NCBI RefSeq assembly: GCF_018812025.1
Contig: NC_063053.1
Span: 6,921,623 to 6,985,622, forward strand
DNA length: 64,000 nt
Source of the DNA: Megalobrama amblycephala
Taxonomy: Eukaryota > Chordata > Actinopteri > Cypriniformes > Xenocyprididae
Direction of reading: 5' to 3'
The first letter of the stretch is position 1, and each line of letters starts with the position of its first letter. Both the position numbers and the translations under genes were made by a program. Shown here piece by piece: positions 21,329 to 34,325 of the stretch. Under the pieces are notes generated by a model. It saw only the letters and a list, made by a program, of their open reading frames with translations. It ran no database searches and had not been told where the DNA came from.

Positions 21329-24300
21329 ATGGAGCTGAACGGCTTTCACTGTGACGGCGAGGGATGTGCGGAGGAGCAAGAGGAAGAATCGACAGCGCTC
21401 AGGCTGCCTCGATCAAAGACGGAGACGTCATGTAGCATCATTGCTACACCGGGAGCAGACAGCGCTGCGGCCGGCGGCAGTGCACTCAGAGAGCAGCGAG
21501 TGTCAAAATCGACGCCGGCAATGATGAGGCTCGATTCGCTGAAAAAGAACAGGCCGCGTAGGTGAACCATCTTGTTATAGCGATAGGTAACGGGGTTAAC
21601 GGAGCTCATGCTCACATCATAGTGATAAAAATGTCGAATACGAATAAATAAATAACCTATAGTCTCTTTTTAAAGCCATATTTGTCAATATTGTACGCTC
21701 ACAATTAACACGATAGAAAAAAATGTAAATTGGAGGTTCCTCTTAATCTGCAAAAACATAATATGCACTAGTCCTGGAATTAAATATTGTTTAAATGACA
21801 TATGAGGTGTAATTAGATTTAGAAATAAACACAATTCAGGATATTTGCATAAGGAATTAATACAGACTGATTTCCGATTGATATATTTAATAAGGAAATG
21901 GTTGTTAACTAGATTTTTTTTCAGGAATTTTATATTTTAACAATAAGTGGCAATCCAGCACTAAAGTAAAATTATACAGAAGTATAAATATAAACAGTAA
22001 ACTCACTCATCGGCCACTTTATTAGGTACACAATGCTAATACTGGTTTGGACCTCCTTTTGCCTTCAAAACTGCCTTGTAAGCCTGCCAAGTAAGACATG
22101 TTCCTGGATCAACATGTTTTTCTGAAAATTTAGTCTTAACCCTGTTCCTACCCCTAAACCTAATCCTACCCATAACTTATCCCTAAAATCAGAGGGAAAA
22201 GATAGGTGAAGAACACTGATGTAGAAGCACCTAACCCTGGTTGCAAGCCTAAACTTGACATAAATGGTAAACTGAGGCCATCTGAGTATAGTGAACTCAT
22301 TGTCATGTTCAAGAAACCAGTTTGAGATGATTTGAGCTTTGTGACATGCCATGTTATTCTGTTGTGCTGTGGTCATAAATGGATGGACATGATCAGCAAC
22401 AATACTCAGGTTGGCTGTGGTGTTTAAACGATGCTCAATTGGTACTTACGGGCCCAAAGTGTGCCAGGAAAATCTCCCCCACGCCCTTACACCTGCAGCC
22501 TGAACCGTTGATACAAGACACAATGGATTCATGCTTTCATGTTGTGTACACCAGATTCTGACCCTACCATCTGAATATCGCAGCAGAAATTGAGACTCGG
22601 ACAACGTTTTTCCAATCTTCAATCTAATTTTGGTGAGCCCATGAAAATTGTAGCTTCAGTTTCCTGTTCTTAGCTGGCAGGGGTGGTCTTCTGCTGCTAG
22701 AGCCCACTTGACGTGTTGTGCATTCAGAGATGCTCCTCTGCAGACCTTGGTGGTAACGAGTGGTTATTTGAGTTACTGTTGCCTTTTTATCAGCTCGAAC
22801 CAATCTGGCCATTCCCTTCTGACCTCTGGCTTCACCAAGGCATTTTCACCCATAGAACTGCCACTCACTGGATATTTTCTCTTTTTCCTGACCATTTTTT
22901 GTGTAAACCTGTGAAAATCCCAGTAGATCAGCAGTTTCTGAAATACTCAGACTAGCCCGTCTGGTGCCAGCAACCATGCCACTTTCAAAGTCCCTTAAGT
23001 CACCATGTGATTGGCTGATTAGATATTTGCGTCAACAAGCAGTTGAACAGGTGAACCTAATAAGGCCGGTGAGCGTGTGTGTGTATCTGTCATCTCAGAT
23101 GTTTAAATATTCTTGATTATAATTACAATCATTTTGATAACCTATTAAACCTAATTCCATGCAGTAAAAATATTTTAAATTAGTCAGTGTTGACATCATC
23201 AAATGCAACTATTCAACCCTACCCAAGTGATTGTGTGAAGAACATTTATGAAAAATTTAAGGTAATCATTAACTGCATTTCAATTTATTTAAAAACAAGC
23301 TTAAATAAGCTTTTTATTTTTATTTACTTGCAGGAAATGTGTTTACAATATGCACAAGGTACTAAAGTGACCTACCTGTCATTTGTCCCCAGCTTTCCCA
23401 TGGTTTGGCATGGACATTGGTGGCACATTGGTGAAGCTGGTCTACTTCGAGCCCAAAGACATTACAGCAGAGGAAGAACAGGAGGAGGTGGAGAGTCTGA
23501 AAAGCATCCGTCACTACCTCACCTCACATACCGCCTACGGCAAAACAGGTATTCGAGATGTCCACCTGGAGCTGACTGACCTCACCCTTTGGGGCCGCAA
23601 GGGCAGTCTGCACTTCATTCGCTTTCCCACACATGAGCTGCCTGCCTTCCTGCAGATGGGCCGAGACAAGCACTTCTCCAGTCTGCACACGACCCTCTGT
23701 GCCACTGGAGGTGGTGCATTTAAATATGAGGCTAACTTCCGTACAGTATGTCCAAGCTTACTTTTTTACGAATTTTTATTCCTATGTATTTGGTTCTTCT
23801 TTATGTAAAGCACTTTGAATTACCAAATGTGCTATACAAATAAAATTGCATTGTCTTGCCCTACTTTGTTGCACTTGTGTATCTTTTCTATGCAATCTGT
23901 GTAACTAAATGGCTTACTGTGCTGTCTCTCTTTTCTTAGATGGCCAATCTGCAGCTGTTGAAGCTGGATGAGCTGGAATGTCTGATAAAGGGGGTTCTGT
24001 ACATTGACTCGGTGGTCTCAAGTGGTCTATCTGAATGTTACTATTTTGAGCACCCAACAGACCCTGAGCGTTGCGAGCAGAGGGCATACAACCTGGAGAA
24101 CCCCTATCCTTTGTTGCTTGTCAACATTGGCTCAGGTGTCAGCATACTGGCTGTATACTCCAAAGACAACTACAAGCGTGTCACTGGAACCAGGTTGGTC
24201 ATGGCTTTATAATATTGCATCCATTTCTTAATAACTGTTATAGGGTTAGTTCACCCAAAAATGAAATTTCTGTCATTAATTACTCACTCTCATGTCATTC

Positions 24301-25968
24301 CAAACCCGCAACCCAGAACACAAATTAAGTATTTTTGATGAAATCCAAGAGGTGTCTGATCTCACTATACACAGCAATGTCATTCCAAATTTCAAGGCCT
24401 TGAAAGGTAGTAAAGGCATTGTTAAAATAGTCCATGTGACTACATGGACCGTGGAGTCAAGCAACGTGAATACTTTTAGTGAATACTTTTAGAGTAGAAC
24501 ACGGACGCGCCACACTGTGTTTACCACGTCAACAGCGTATGAGAATGACAGTGAAGAGAAGAAATTGTTGAATAAGTTAAATGAAGTTATTTTTGTTTTG
24601 TTTTTGCACACAAAAAGTATTCTCGTCGTTTCATAACATTAAGGTTGAACCACTGTAGTCACATGGAGAATTTTAACGATGTCTTTACTACCTGTCTGGG
24701 CCTTGAAATTTGGAATGACATTACTGTGTTTGAGGAGGTCAGAAACCTGTCGGATTTCATCAAATCTGTCTTAATTTGTGTTCTGAAGATGAACGAAGGT
24801 CTTACACGTGTCTACACCAGACACGTTGCATCGCACCGCAACAACTAAAAGCTGTCTACACTTTGCGAATTTGTCACGTTGTGTCGCATCCAGTGTAGAC
24901 ATTATCACTGATTATAATGGGTTCTATTGTCTTTTGACGCGTTGCGCCGCTCGCGGCTGGTGTAGACACGGTGTTTCAGGTTTGGAATAACATGAGAGTG
25001 AGTAATTAATGACAGAAATTTCATTTTTGGGTGAACTAACCCTTTAAACCTAACAGTTTAACAAAATAAACAGGGATTTTGCTGTAAAGCTATGATATTT
25101 TTTTTTCTCAATCTCCCTTCCAGTCTTGGTGGTGGTACATTCCTTGGTTTGTGCTGCCTGTTGACTGGATGCTCCACCTTTGAGGAGGCATTGGCAATGG
25201 CCACAGAAGGGGAAAGCACACGTGTAGATAAACTAGTCAAGGACATTTACGGTGGTGACTATGAGCGATTTGGCTTGCCAGGATGGGCTGTTGCCTCCAG
25301 GTAAAGACATTTGGAGGCTTTTTTATGTTAAAGGGTTATTTTTGACACACATAATCAATATAATGTGTTTTTTTCTGTAGCTTTGGGAACATGATGTGTA
25401 AGGAGAAGAGAGACTCTGTCTCAAAGGAGGATCTGGCTAGAGCAACACTTGTCACCATCACAAACAACATTGGCTCAATCACACGCATGTGTGCGCTTAA
25501 TGAGGTACACATGTACACCCACACTATAAACGCTATTATGTTGTCCTTGCCCTTGTCTGTCAGCCTCTTTACGGTGCTGCCTTGTGAAATCTGGATCAAG
25601 CAGCATTGTACAGGGCTATGAGAGACCAGGGGCCAATCAACTCCTGGAAAACTCCTCTTAAATGAATTGCATTTTGATGATGCTTATTATGAGTTTCTTC
25701 TGTTTAGAACATTGAAAGAGTGGTGTTTGTTGGGAACTTCCTGCGAGTGAACACATTATCCATGAAGTTGCTTGCTTATGCTTTGGACTACTGGAGCAAA
25801 GGACAACTCAAAGCCCTATTCCTTCGACATGAGGTGTGTGTGAGTCTGTAAAATACCTCCAAAGCTCAAACAATATCTAAACACATCACTCATAACCGTT
25901 TTATTTTTGTTTTTCAGGGATATTTTGGTGCGGTTGGTGCACTTTTGGAATTACCAAACCCATTCTGA
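21329..25968 (+). CDS. pank2: Pantothenate kinase, PANK2-like
   Basis: First and rate-limiting step of coenzyme A synthesis: ATP-dependent phosphorylation of pantothenate. Exons: 21329-21557, 23393-23745, 23940-24193, 25124-25300, 25381-25504, 25708-25833, 25918-25968; all phases fit, giving 437 residues. The acidic, Ser/Ala-rich N-tail (1-75) leads to [18 protein letters not shown] (glycine-rich ATP loop). Then come [28 protein letters not shown], the junction-spanning [25 protein letters not shown] and a terminal [12 protein letters not shown], the full type II PanK core. [16 protein letters not shown] and the position after mavs favour pank2 over pank1. The ATG at 21329 has A at -3 and G at +4. 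The first donor is read as GC|GTAGGT; the nearby AG|GTGAAC would break phase. No mitochondrial presequence is apparent at this start, so this form may be cytosolic. Confidence 0.9.
21558..23392 (+). other. pank2 intron 1
   Basis: The first 450 bases are AT-rich and unremarkable; the rest is dominated by the composite element at 22006-23073. The acceptor is TTTGTCCCCAG at 23392. Confidence 0.7.
22006..23073 (-). mobile_element. Degenerate Tc1-like element with nested MITE
   Basis: The end CTCATCGGCCACTTTATTAG (22006) is mirrored by CCTAATAAGGCCGGTGAG. On the minus strand, remnants of a Tc1/mariner transposase can be read: [15 protein letters not shown] (22806-22762), [16 protein letters not shown] (22671-22624) and [18 protein letters not shown] (about 22343-22290). 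The frame is broken by shifts and by an inserted MITE fragment (about 22095-22262, same family as 10048-10310). It is not functional. Confidence 0.7.
24194..25123 (+). other. pank2 intron 3
   Basis: Almost entirely the foldback element 24242-25043. The donor is AG|GTTGGT and the acceptor CCCTTCCAG. Confidence 0.75.
24242..25043. mobile_element. TTAA-family foldback element
   Basis: The ends AGGGTTAGTTCACCC and GGGTGAACTAACCCT match those at 20166 and 57418. The right border is TTAA (25044-25047) and the left border has decayed to TTAT. Inner sequence differs from the other copies and carries a nested insertion around 24808-24975 with GTGTAGACA termini. Confidence 0.8.
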
Positions 25969-27167
25969 TCTACTAATCAATCTTAGTTCATGTCTTTTAC
26001 CAAAAGACGTATTTATGCAAACAGACCAAAGTTGCCTTCAAAATATCAGACATGCCCTCAACTATAAAGTCATCTACCACATACCAAAAATATTATAGTC
26101 ACTATAATAATAACATTCAGGTCACATAATCAGGATTAACCACATTATAATACTAGTTTTGGGAATTGCTGCAAGCGATTTAGACCCTTTGAACATTTTC
26201 AACGTCTTATATTATGGCATGTTAAAATCAACAGCTGATATGAGAATAAACCAATAAGATCTGATCTATAGCTTATATCAGCACTTTTTAGTCACAATGA
26301 AGTGATTAGATATCATTTATAATACTGAAATGTGTCCGCTATCATCTTATATTGACTGTACAACAGTTACTGGTTATGGATTGAATTTGCATCAAGCAGC
26401 AGTACAGAGATTGAAACCTGTATTGTTTGTGGTTGTAAGTGACAGTAATCATTACCCCGGTATACAGTACATTTCACTATTTTTGAGGCACAATCATCAT
26501 TTACTCAAAAGCAAGCAGATATCACTCAGGCATTTTTCTTTTTCATTTTGCTCTATACTTTATATAACTGATGCAATATATAATTGTTGTGGAGGTCTGG
26601 TGTATAAAAAGTTATTTTATGCTAAGTGAGAATTTCAGAATGTAGCTCATATTATGTTTGTGAATCTTGACAGCATTTTGCATTAAACAACTGTTAGAGA
26701 GAAAGGGACCAGGCAAAACTTTGACCTTTTATCAGGGAGTGGAACAAAAACTTTTACACTATGGATAATTCTCTTCTTCAAAGCTGAGATTCTGTCTAAT
26801 CGTTTTTTGTGCTCTGTTACTTTCTCCTCATAGTCTGTTGTATATTACTTGCTTGATTGCTCATGTCTGTACAGGTAATAGGCAGTTTGTTCCTGCACCA
26901 GCAAATATCATGCTTGCATTTTGTTTGTTTAAAACAACACTGTGGTATTGCGTTCTTCAACAAAACGGCCTTTGTACCTTTTTAATCCAAATGATTGTCA
27001 ATTTTCTTTGTAATAAAATATGTAAATCACAATATAATTAGTCTTCTTGGTGTTTTTGACATGCAGAAACATTTAAATCTAATCTATTACTGGTAACACT
27101 TTGCAGTGAGCAATATTTGTTACCGTATTTATTCGTTAACGATAGTTAAAAATAACATGAACTGCAC
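25969..27167 (+). other. pank2 3' UTR and flank
   Basis: AATAAA occurs at about 26245 and at 27012-27017; either could end the pank2 transcript. No coding exon or intact transposon was recognised. Confidence 0.45.
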
Positions 27168-27169
27168 AT

Positions 27170-28237
27170 GTCAGGTCAGGTCCATCAAATAATTGTGATT
27201 TGTATTTCTGGAACTGCCCTATCCCGGTTCACTTCCTACCTGTCTGACCCTCAGCGTTACATCTTTATCCACAAGGCTAAGTCCACTACTGCCCCTGTTT
27301 CTCATGGTGTTCCCCAGGGTTCTGTTCTTGGTCCTTTACTGTTCATCATCTACATGCTTCCATTAGGTACCATTATCCATCATCATGGCTTCAACTTCCA
27401 TTGTTACGCAGATGACACACAACTCTATATCCGATCTCAACACAGTGCTCCTTTTTTCCACCAATTCTATATCGGCTTGTATTAATGATATAAATTTGGA
27501 TGCCCAGTAACCAAACTCAAACCCTGATAAAACAGATCTACTTCTTGTTGGTTCACCAAAACTTTTATCTCTTGATAATTTGCTGAAGAAGCTTAAACCA
27601 AAAATTGGGGTTCCTCTGTCGTCTAAAAAATTGCTTTCCCTATGAGGCTCGAAAGAATCTGGTTGAGAGTACTTTTTATCAATAATTCATCTTTATTAAG
27701 GAAATTGGACTCTGTCTATCATGCAGCGTTGCATTTTGTATGTGGTGCGGAATTACGTACACATCACTGTATCCTTTATCAATCTTTAGCATGGTCCTCT
27801 CTGCAACGTAGAATTTGCATATGTATATATTTATTGCCAAGGCGCTTGGTAAATTACCATCTTATATTACAGCATTTTTAGCTTTTTATACTAATGGTTA
27901 TGGTACTAGATTGCAGCTGCATCTTTGACTAAAAGTCCCAAAGGTATCCTCAGAATTTGGTAAGCATACTTTTTCTTTGGAACGACTTGCAAAATGTAGT
28001 GAAACTAGAGTTTTTGCCTCCTTTGAGTACTTTTAAAGGTATTTTGTATTCTGCTTTGAAAGAGTCTTGCAAGTGCTTCTTTTGACCTTTGGCCTATTTG
28101 ATTTGTAGCATTATTATTTTGTTTTTGTTATTTGTATGGAACTATGTGTGCTGCCGTTTTGACCAGGTCTCCCTGGAAGAAGAGATTATGAATGGGATCT
28201 CAATGGGATCTGGTTAAATAAAGGATAAATACATAAA
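27170..28237 (+). mobile_element. Degenerate LINE, reverse-transcriptase part
   Basis: The frame at 27168-27485 carries a non-LTR reverse transcriptase core: SRFTSYLSDPQRY, GVPQGSVLGPLLFIIYMLPLG and the catalytic YADDTQLY. After several frame breaks, 27690-27880 reads RKLDSVYHAALHFVCGAELRT and SLAWSSLQRR, an ORF2 C-terminal pattern. The end 'gaccaggtctccctggaaga' followed by 'ggttaaataaagg' at about 28165-28225 is a typical LINE 3' terminus. Inactive; L2/CR1-like by appearance. Confidence 0.75.
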
Positions 28238-28513
28238 TCTCATTTCTGTGCTGACAATGTTAACATTGCTGGAGTCTTGGTTTGACTTTCCACCACTTTT
28301 GAAAACCTGGGTATAATCTTTGACTCTTCTCTCTCTCCTTCCTTCCTTCCTTCACTCACTAAGTCTGCCTTCTTTCACCTCCGTAATATTGGTCATTTAC
28401 GTCGCTTCTTAAAAATGGTAGGTAGGTAGGTATCAATGATGCTGTTTCATGCCTTCATTATTTCTTGACAACTGTAATTCTCTTTTCTATGGTTTATTAT
28501 TATTATATTCACA

Positions 28514-29048
28514 GATACACTGCCGTCCAAAAGTTTGGAAACACCCCTGGCAAAGTGTGGTTATGGACGATATCAGCATAAATCCTTATCACTTTTTGGT
28601 GCAAATACATTAAAGTAACTTGACATTATCATTTAAGACCAGCAATAATAATTTTCATTTTGATTACGTAATAATGGCAATATATACATGTCAAAGTCAG
28701 ACATGCCCCTTTGCCAGCTGTGATGCCTGGTTTAAACTTGGCCCAGGTTTGTAAAAGTTTTTTGGGTCAGCACACCTTAATAGCTTCACCAATTGATTGA
28801 CAATTAAGTTTAGAATACAATGAACCAATTAGAACCCAGTTTAGGTCAGATAGCTGCTAATGGTGGATATTTTAATAAATGTACATTTTAATTTTTTTCT
28901 ATGTATAAACTGTTTATGTAATAAAATATGTTTTCGTAGTTTGTGCTGTCCCTTATTAGTGCAAAATTATCACAAATTAAAAAGGATTAATGCCAATATT
29001 GTCCACTTTTCTAGGGCGTTTCAGACTTTTGGAGGGCATGCAGTGTAC
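28514..29048. mobile_element. Short element with CACTGC..CCAAAAGT inverted ends
   Basis: The left end TACACTGCCGTCCAAAAGTT pairs with the right end ACTTTTGGAGGGCATGCAGTG. No transposase was read. Its right part forms the first unit of the tandem duplication at 28890-29593. Confidence 0.6.
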
Positions 29049-29593
29049 ATTTTTATAATATTTTAATAATGTATTAGTGAAAGCTGAAATTAACTAAGAT
29101 TAATGAATGCTTTGGAAGTGTTTTTCATTGTTCATGTAGTTAACTAATGTTAACAAATGTTATATTTTTTATTTAAAAAATAATTAGCATTGATTGAAAT
29201 TTCATGAAGGTCAAAATTCCTCCATGTAGGCCTAAAATGTAATTTTTTTCTATGTATAAACTGTTTATGTAATAAAATATGTTTTCATAATTTGTGTTGT
29301 CCCTTATCAGTGCAAAATTATCACAAATTAAAAAGGATTCATGCCAATATTATCCAAAACCCACTTTTCTATGCCGTTTCAAAACTTTTGGAGGGCATGC
29401 AGTGTACATTTTTATAATATTTTAATAATGTATTAGTAACAGCTGAAATTAACTAAGATTAATGAATGCTTTAGAAGTGTTTTCCATTGTTCATGTAGTT
29501 AACTAATGCTGATAAATGTTATATTTTTTTATTTAAAAACAATTAGCACTGATTAAAATTTCACGAAGATCAAAATCCCTCCATGTAGGCCTA
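28890..29593. repeat. Two tandem copies of a 351-bp unit
   Basis: The unit at 28890-29240 is repeated at 29241-29593 with scattered substitutions; both begin AATTTTTTTCTATGTATAAA and end CCATGTAGGCCTAA. The second copy duplicates the right terminus of the preceding element. It lies just upstream of the probable loxl3 promoter. Confidence 0.9.
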
Positions 29594-30015
29594 ATTTTAC
29601 AAACGTGACCAGAAGAACGTTCCGTTATGTGGACAGTACAGTAGGAAAATCTTTTCCTGAACTGTGAAAGGGTTATGTGTTTTCCTAAAACAAATCCTGC
29701 CCCTTTTCATTCGTGTGAAGTCGTCCACGAGTCAGCTCCACCTCTCCCTCCTGTTCCCCCAGTGTGTCCCGTCTTTCCCATCGCTCTTTCTCTCTTTCTC
29801 GCTCTCTCTCCCACCCGCACGACTGTCCAGCTGGCAATTCACTGCCATTACAGCGGTTTATCACTGTTCATTAGGTGCCTTTCTTTGCTTCGTACAAGGT
29901 CTCGGTCCTGAAGCAGGTATCTATTCTTTTCTGGATGCTTTTCAGGTTCTGTGCATAAATACAAACTTCATGAAACTGTGCTAAGACTCAGTGTGGGGAA
30001 ACCGACTAACTTAAG
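29594..30015 (+). promoter_or_regulatory. loxl3: Candidate loxl3 promoter and non-coding exon 1
   Basis: A C/T-rich tract (about 29738-29815) is followed by GC-richer sequence and ends in a strong donor, CTTAAG|GTAAGT (GT at 30016). The coding part of loxl3 starts nine bases into an exon at 34317, so an upstream non-coding exon is required, and this is the best-placed candidate. Inferred from position and splice signal only. Confidence 0.45.
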
Positions 30016-33000
30016 GTAAGTGAAAAGTGAAAATAGTTTCTTTTTATTCGTCTGTGAGTATATTATTGAATAATTTACTCTTTTAGTAAAAAAAGTGTCA
30101 CATAGTTACTATCGAATAGCGTGTTCTGCACCGAGATAATCTGAGATAAAGCAGCTGGACGCCAAGTAGCCTACACTAGTCTTTATATTTCTCTCAGTTT
30201 TGTCAATAAAAGATGTCAATGTATTTTCAGTTAGCCTATGTATACTTATATATGTTTTAGAGAACAGTGATAATTGAAGTTTCTTTTCTCCTCCTCGGCT
30301 TGTAATGTATTTCTTAAGAATGAGCAGCAGTCTTCTTCCTTTGCGCAGAGACGTTGTTTAAAACTAGATTTGGAGTCGCAGTAAATAAATATATAAACAT
30401 TTGCATTTCGCCTTCATATACTTAGGAACTTGTAATATTATAATAAATAACTTGTAACTAAGTAATATTGGTCGGTCCACGACCCCTACAATCTCCACAT
30501 ACCTTTTGGGATCCAGTCAGATCTGGCTGCGTCTCGCCGTTACCTCAGCAGATTTGTTTATATAAGCATTTCAACTTGATATAGTTTACAGATGAGATTA
30601 TTTAAAATCGTATACTTAATGGTGTTAGTTTGATTTAAATATAATTACAGTTGAAATACCATTATAATTTAAAGTGCTTGTGAATCATGTGACCCTTGAG
30701 CTACCGAATATCTGTTTTCAATTGCGCGCCAGTCTCTTTACTACCTTGTATAATTGGATCCATCCATGCATGGGAATAAAAGTCCTTTGTCTAATAAATG
30801 GAAGACGTTTGACACGTTTTAACATGTTTTACACATGTAACATTCTTGAAATTACTAATACTTGTCTAATACAACTATGTAGATTTAATAGGCCAATGTG
30901 GATCTGCATATGCTACTTTATTACAAAAGAGAGAAAATATGAGACATTTGATTGTATAATGAAGGTAATCAAGCTGTTATTTTGACAAATTATGTAAGTA
31001 TGGAAAATTAGTGAGTGTATTTATGTATATAGGCTACATAAATGCTAGCTATGAAATTCCCTTAGCAAAACAAATGAGTTTGCCATTTTATACCCAAAAT
31101 ATTTTAAACCTTCACTGTCATTTCCATAATTAAAGATGTGGCGGAAATGACAATATGGTGCAAATTTCATAACAGAAATTAAAGATACATTTACCCAACT
31201 GTGTGACATTGTTAAGAGTCACACTTTATATTGGTGGCATTAAAGGTGCCCTAGAATTAAAAATTGAATTTATCTTGGCATAATTAAATAACAAGAGTTC
31301 AGTACATGGAAATGACATACAGTGAGTCTCAAACACCGTTGTTTCCTCCTTCTTGTGTAAATCTCATTTGTTTAAAAGACCTCCGAAAAACAGGTGAATC
31401 TCAACATAACACCAACTGTTATGTAACAGTCGGGGTGTACGCCCCCAATATTTGCATATGCCAGCCCATGTTCAATGCATTACACAAGGGCAGGACGTCT
31501 GGATGTGCACAGCTGAATCAACAGACTAGGTAAGCAAGCAAGGACAACAGCGAAAAATGGCAGATGGAGCAATAATAACTGACATGATCCATGATATCAT
31601 GATATTTTTAGTGATATTTGTAAATTGTCTTTCTAATGTTTCGTTAGCATGTTGCTAATGTACTGTTAAATGTGGTTAAAGTTACCATCGTTTCTTACTG
31701 TATTCACGGAGACAAGAGCCGTCGTTATTTTCATTATTAAACACTTGCAGTCTGTATAATTCATAAACACAACTTCATTCTTTATAAATCTCTCCAACAG
31801 TGTAGCATTAGCCGTTAGCCATGGATCACAGCCTCAAACTCATTCAGAATCAAATGTAAACATCCAAATAAATACAATACTCACATAATCCGATGTATGC
31901 ATGCAGCATGCATGACAAACACTTTGTAAAGATCCATTTTGAGGGTTATATTAGCTGTGTGAAATTTGTTTATGCTGTTAAAGGCAAGCGCGAGCTCCGT
32001 GGGTGGGGAGTGTGTGCATTTAAAGGGGCCGCAGCCTAAATCGGCTCATATTTAATGATGCCCCAAAATAGGCAGTTAAAAAAATTAATAAAAAATAATC
32101 TATGGGGTATTTTGATCTGAAACTTCACAGACACATTCAGGGGACACCTTAGACTTATATTACATCTTTTAAAAAGACGTTCTACAGCACCTTTAACTAC
32201 TATGCACTAACAAGACTGAGGATTTACTGTGTAACTACATCTTGTCCTGGAAAATTCCCACATTTACTTCTAAAGAGTTTGATGTATGGCTAGATTTGGG
32301 AGTAAATGTAGGGTTAGGATTATAGGGGTTAGACTAAGATTTTGGGGTAATGGTTGGGTTACTGTTATGTGTAAAGTGTATCTACAAATGTTAATTAAAT
32401 GCAAGTACTTTTAATCTAATTACAATGTATCAGCATGCATGTACATTGTTGTATCAAATGGTTAAGTGCATATAGTAGTCGTCCACCTAATATAAAGTGT
32501 AAACTAACTGAAAAGTGTGTTTTAAGAGTGTCCACTGGACCACAAGTGGCCATCTTTAAAGGAAATATTAGTGAATCACCCTTATATGGGAATCTGCATG
32601 TAAAGGCCAAACTCGTCTTGCAGTTCATAGAGTTAGTGAAGTTTTTATATGGATTCAAGTTTGTGTTATGCTTACTTGATAATCAAATGAAGGTAATGCA
32701 AAGATGCTGTCTAGTCCCGAGGCTGACAGTTGAAGGGCATGTGTTTGGGTGACGGGTCTGTACCCGCTCACAGTGCAGCAGTGCTCAAGATTTACATTCC
32801 TTTGTGGTCCACAGGCTCCAGAGTGACTTGTCTGTTAAGCTGTTGTTACATTAGTGAAATCCCATAGCTGCACCAGTGAGGGGCTTTTATATGATTTTCA
32901 TCATCATCACAATTTTCTGTGCAATATCGTACTATATACAAAGATTTTAAACTATTCTGTCTACAAACATTGTGAGATGAACCTCATGTCAATCACACAT

Positions 33001-34316
33001 GCAGTCAGTGGATTGCGCTGTTAAATGTTTTATTGCTTCCTTTAAGTCAGTATACAAGCTGGTAATAATGGCTACTGAATCAAGGGAGACAGCTGTAGAC
33101 TGCTGAATTTTCCAGCTCTGCTTTGAATCCAGGGAATTACATTCACAGCTTGTTCAAGTCAGGTGTTTAATTCATGTACCTTTTTTGTAAACCCTGAAAC
33201 AGCTCATAGTGTTCAAAAATATCAAAATAGGTGCTTGCACATGAAAGTATTGAGTATGTGTTTATGTTGAATAGGATGTGTGTGTCAAATGCAGTTGTTG
33301 TCAGTTTCCTACTCACTTTTCCTACAATACAGCGGGTACCCCAGGGCATGTTGGGAATCCGGGATACATGCAGACCTTTGATCTGTGGGTGAATCTCAAG
33401 AAATCATGTCTGTGTCACATTTTGAAAAGAAAAAAAAGATATATAAGATACTGTAACATTAAAAAAAAATAGTTAAGTTAGCAAATAGCAAAAGTTTTTT
33501 TAAATAAAACAAAGATTAATGGAGTATATTTTACAAGAACGTACTTAGTCTTTCTAATTCAAAATTTCATGTTTAATTCAGTGTGTTACTTGCCATTTCT
33601 TTGTAATTATTTGTGAAATTTACTTGCAGTTTCTGAGTGAAAATTGTTGTCTTTTTTTTTACATTACAGTGATTAGAAAGCATTTTACTGTAATGAGAAT
33701 TTAGGGTGGGGTATGCTTAATCATCTTGAAAATTATGTTACATGGCAAAAAAAAAAAAAAAACATGGTATTAAATGTCGGCAGGAATTGGAAGTCATGTG
33801 ATAGTCTTTTCTTCCTTATTGTGACATATAACCAAATGTGAAATGGCTTTTTAAACAAGAAAAAAATTAGATTATGTCTATCAGGAATTGATTGGATGGT
33901 TGTGGTTTGCTATTGCTGTGATGTCATGTGAATGACAGGTTGTCCCACCCTAAACATATTGTGAGAAGAGAAGGGGAAGTTATTTTGATTAAAGATTACG
34001 AGGGCACATGAATAAAAAATAATAATAATAATAATGTGCATGCATGGATAAGTGATTTTATAAATACTGCACTATTCCATTGAAAAAAATAAGAATTGTC
34101 TATTTTGATTTCATGTCTTTAAGCAATATACAATTTTGCTGTGAAATGTGACCCAGGCTAGAACAACCAGAGTGACCAGCATGCAAGATAAATTTAACAG
34201 TGAGCTTAAACATGTTTTGTGTGAGCAATTTTGTGAACGATAGTGACCAAATCAAAACTCACACTTGCACAACAGTAACCGTGTGTTTCCTCTCTTTGTT
34301 TCTGTTCCCTGCTGCA
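30016..34316 (+). other. Probable loxl3 intron 1
   Basis: About 4.3 kb without coding exons. It holds a TTAA-flanked element (31244-32192), A-rich runs and an (AATAAT)n patch at about 34012-34034. The acceptor is CCCTGCTGCAG at 34316. Confidence 0.5.
31244..32192. mobile_element. TTAA-flanked MITE (AGGTGC type)
   Basis: The ends AGGTGCCCTAGAAT and, inverted, TTCTACAGCACCT are bordered by TTAA on both sides (31240-31243, 32193-32196). The right part shares 'tattttgatctgaaacttca' and 'cacagacacattc' phrases with the copies at 46387-47222 and 54717-55312. It is non-coding. Confidence 0.75.
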
Positions 34317-34325
34317 GAGCCACAC

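Noticed and set aside
27168..27485. Reverse transcriptase as a functional gene
   Set aside because: The frame is short and broken before and after the YADD core; it is a LINE relic.
34200..34325. Upstream extension of the first loxl3 exon to 34200
   Set aside because: The acceptor CCCTGCTGCAG ends at 34316, and a good signal peptide begins at the ATG at 34326; the upstream frame is intronic.
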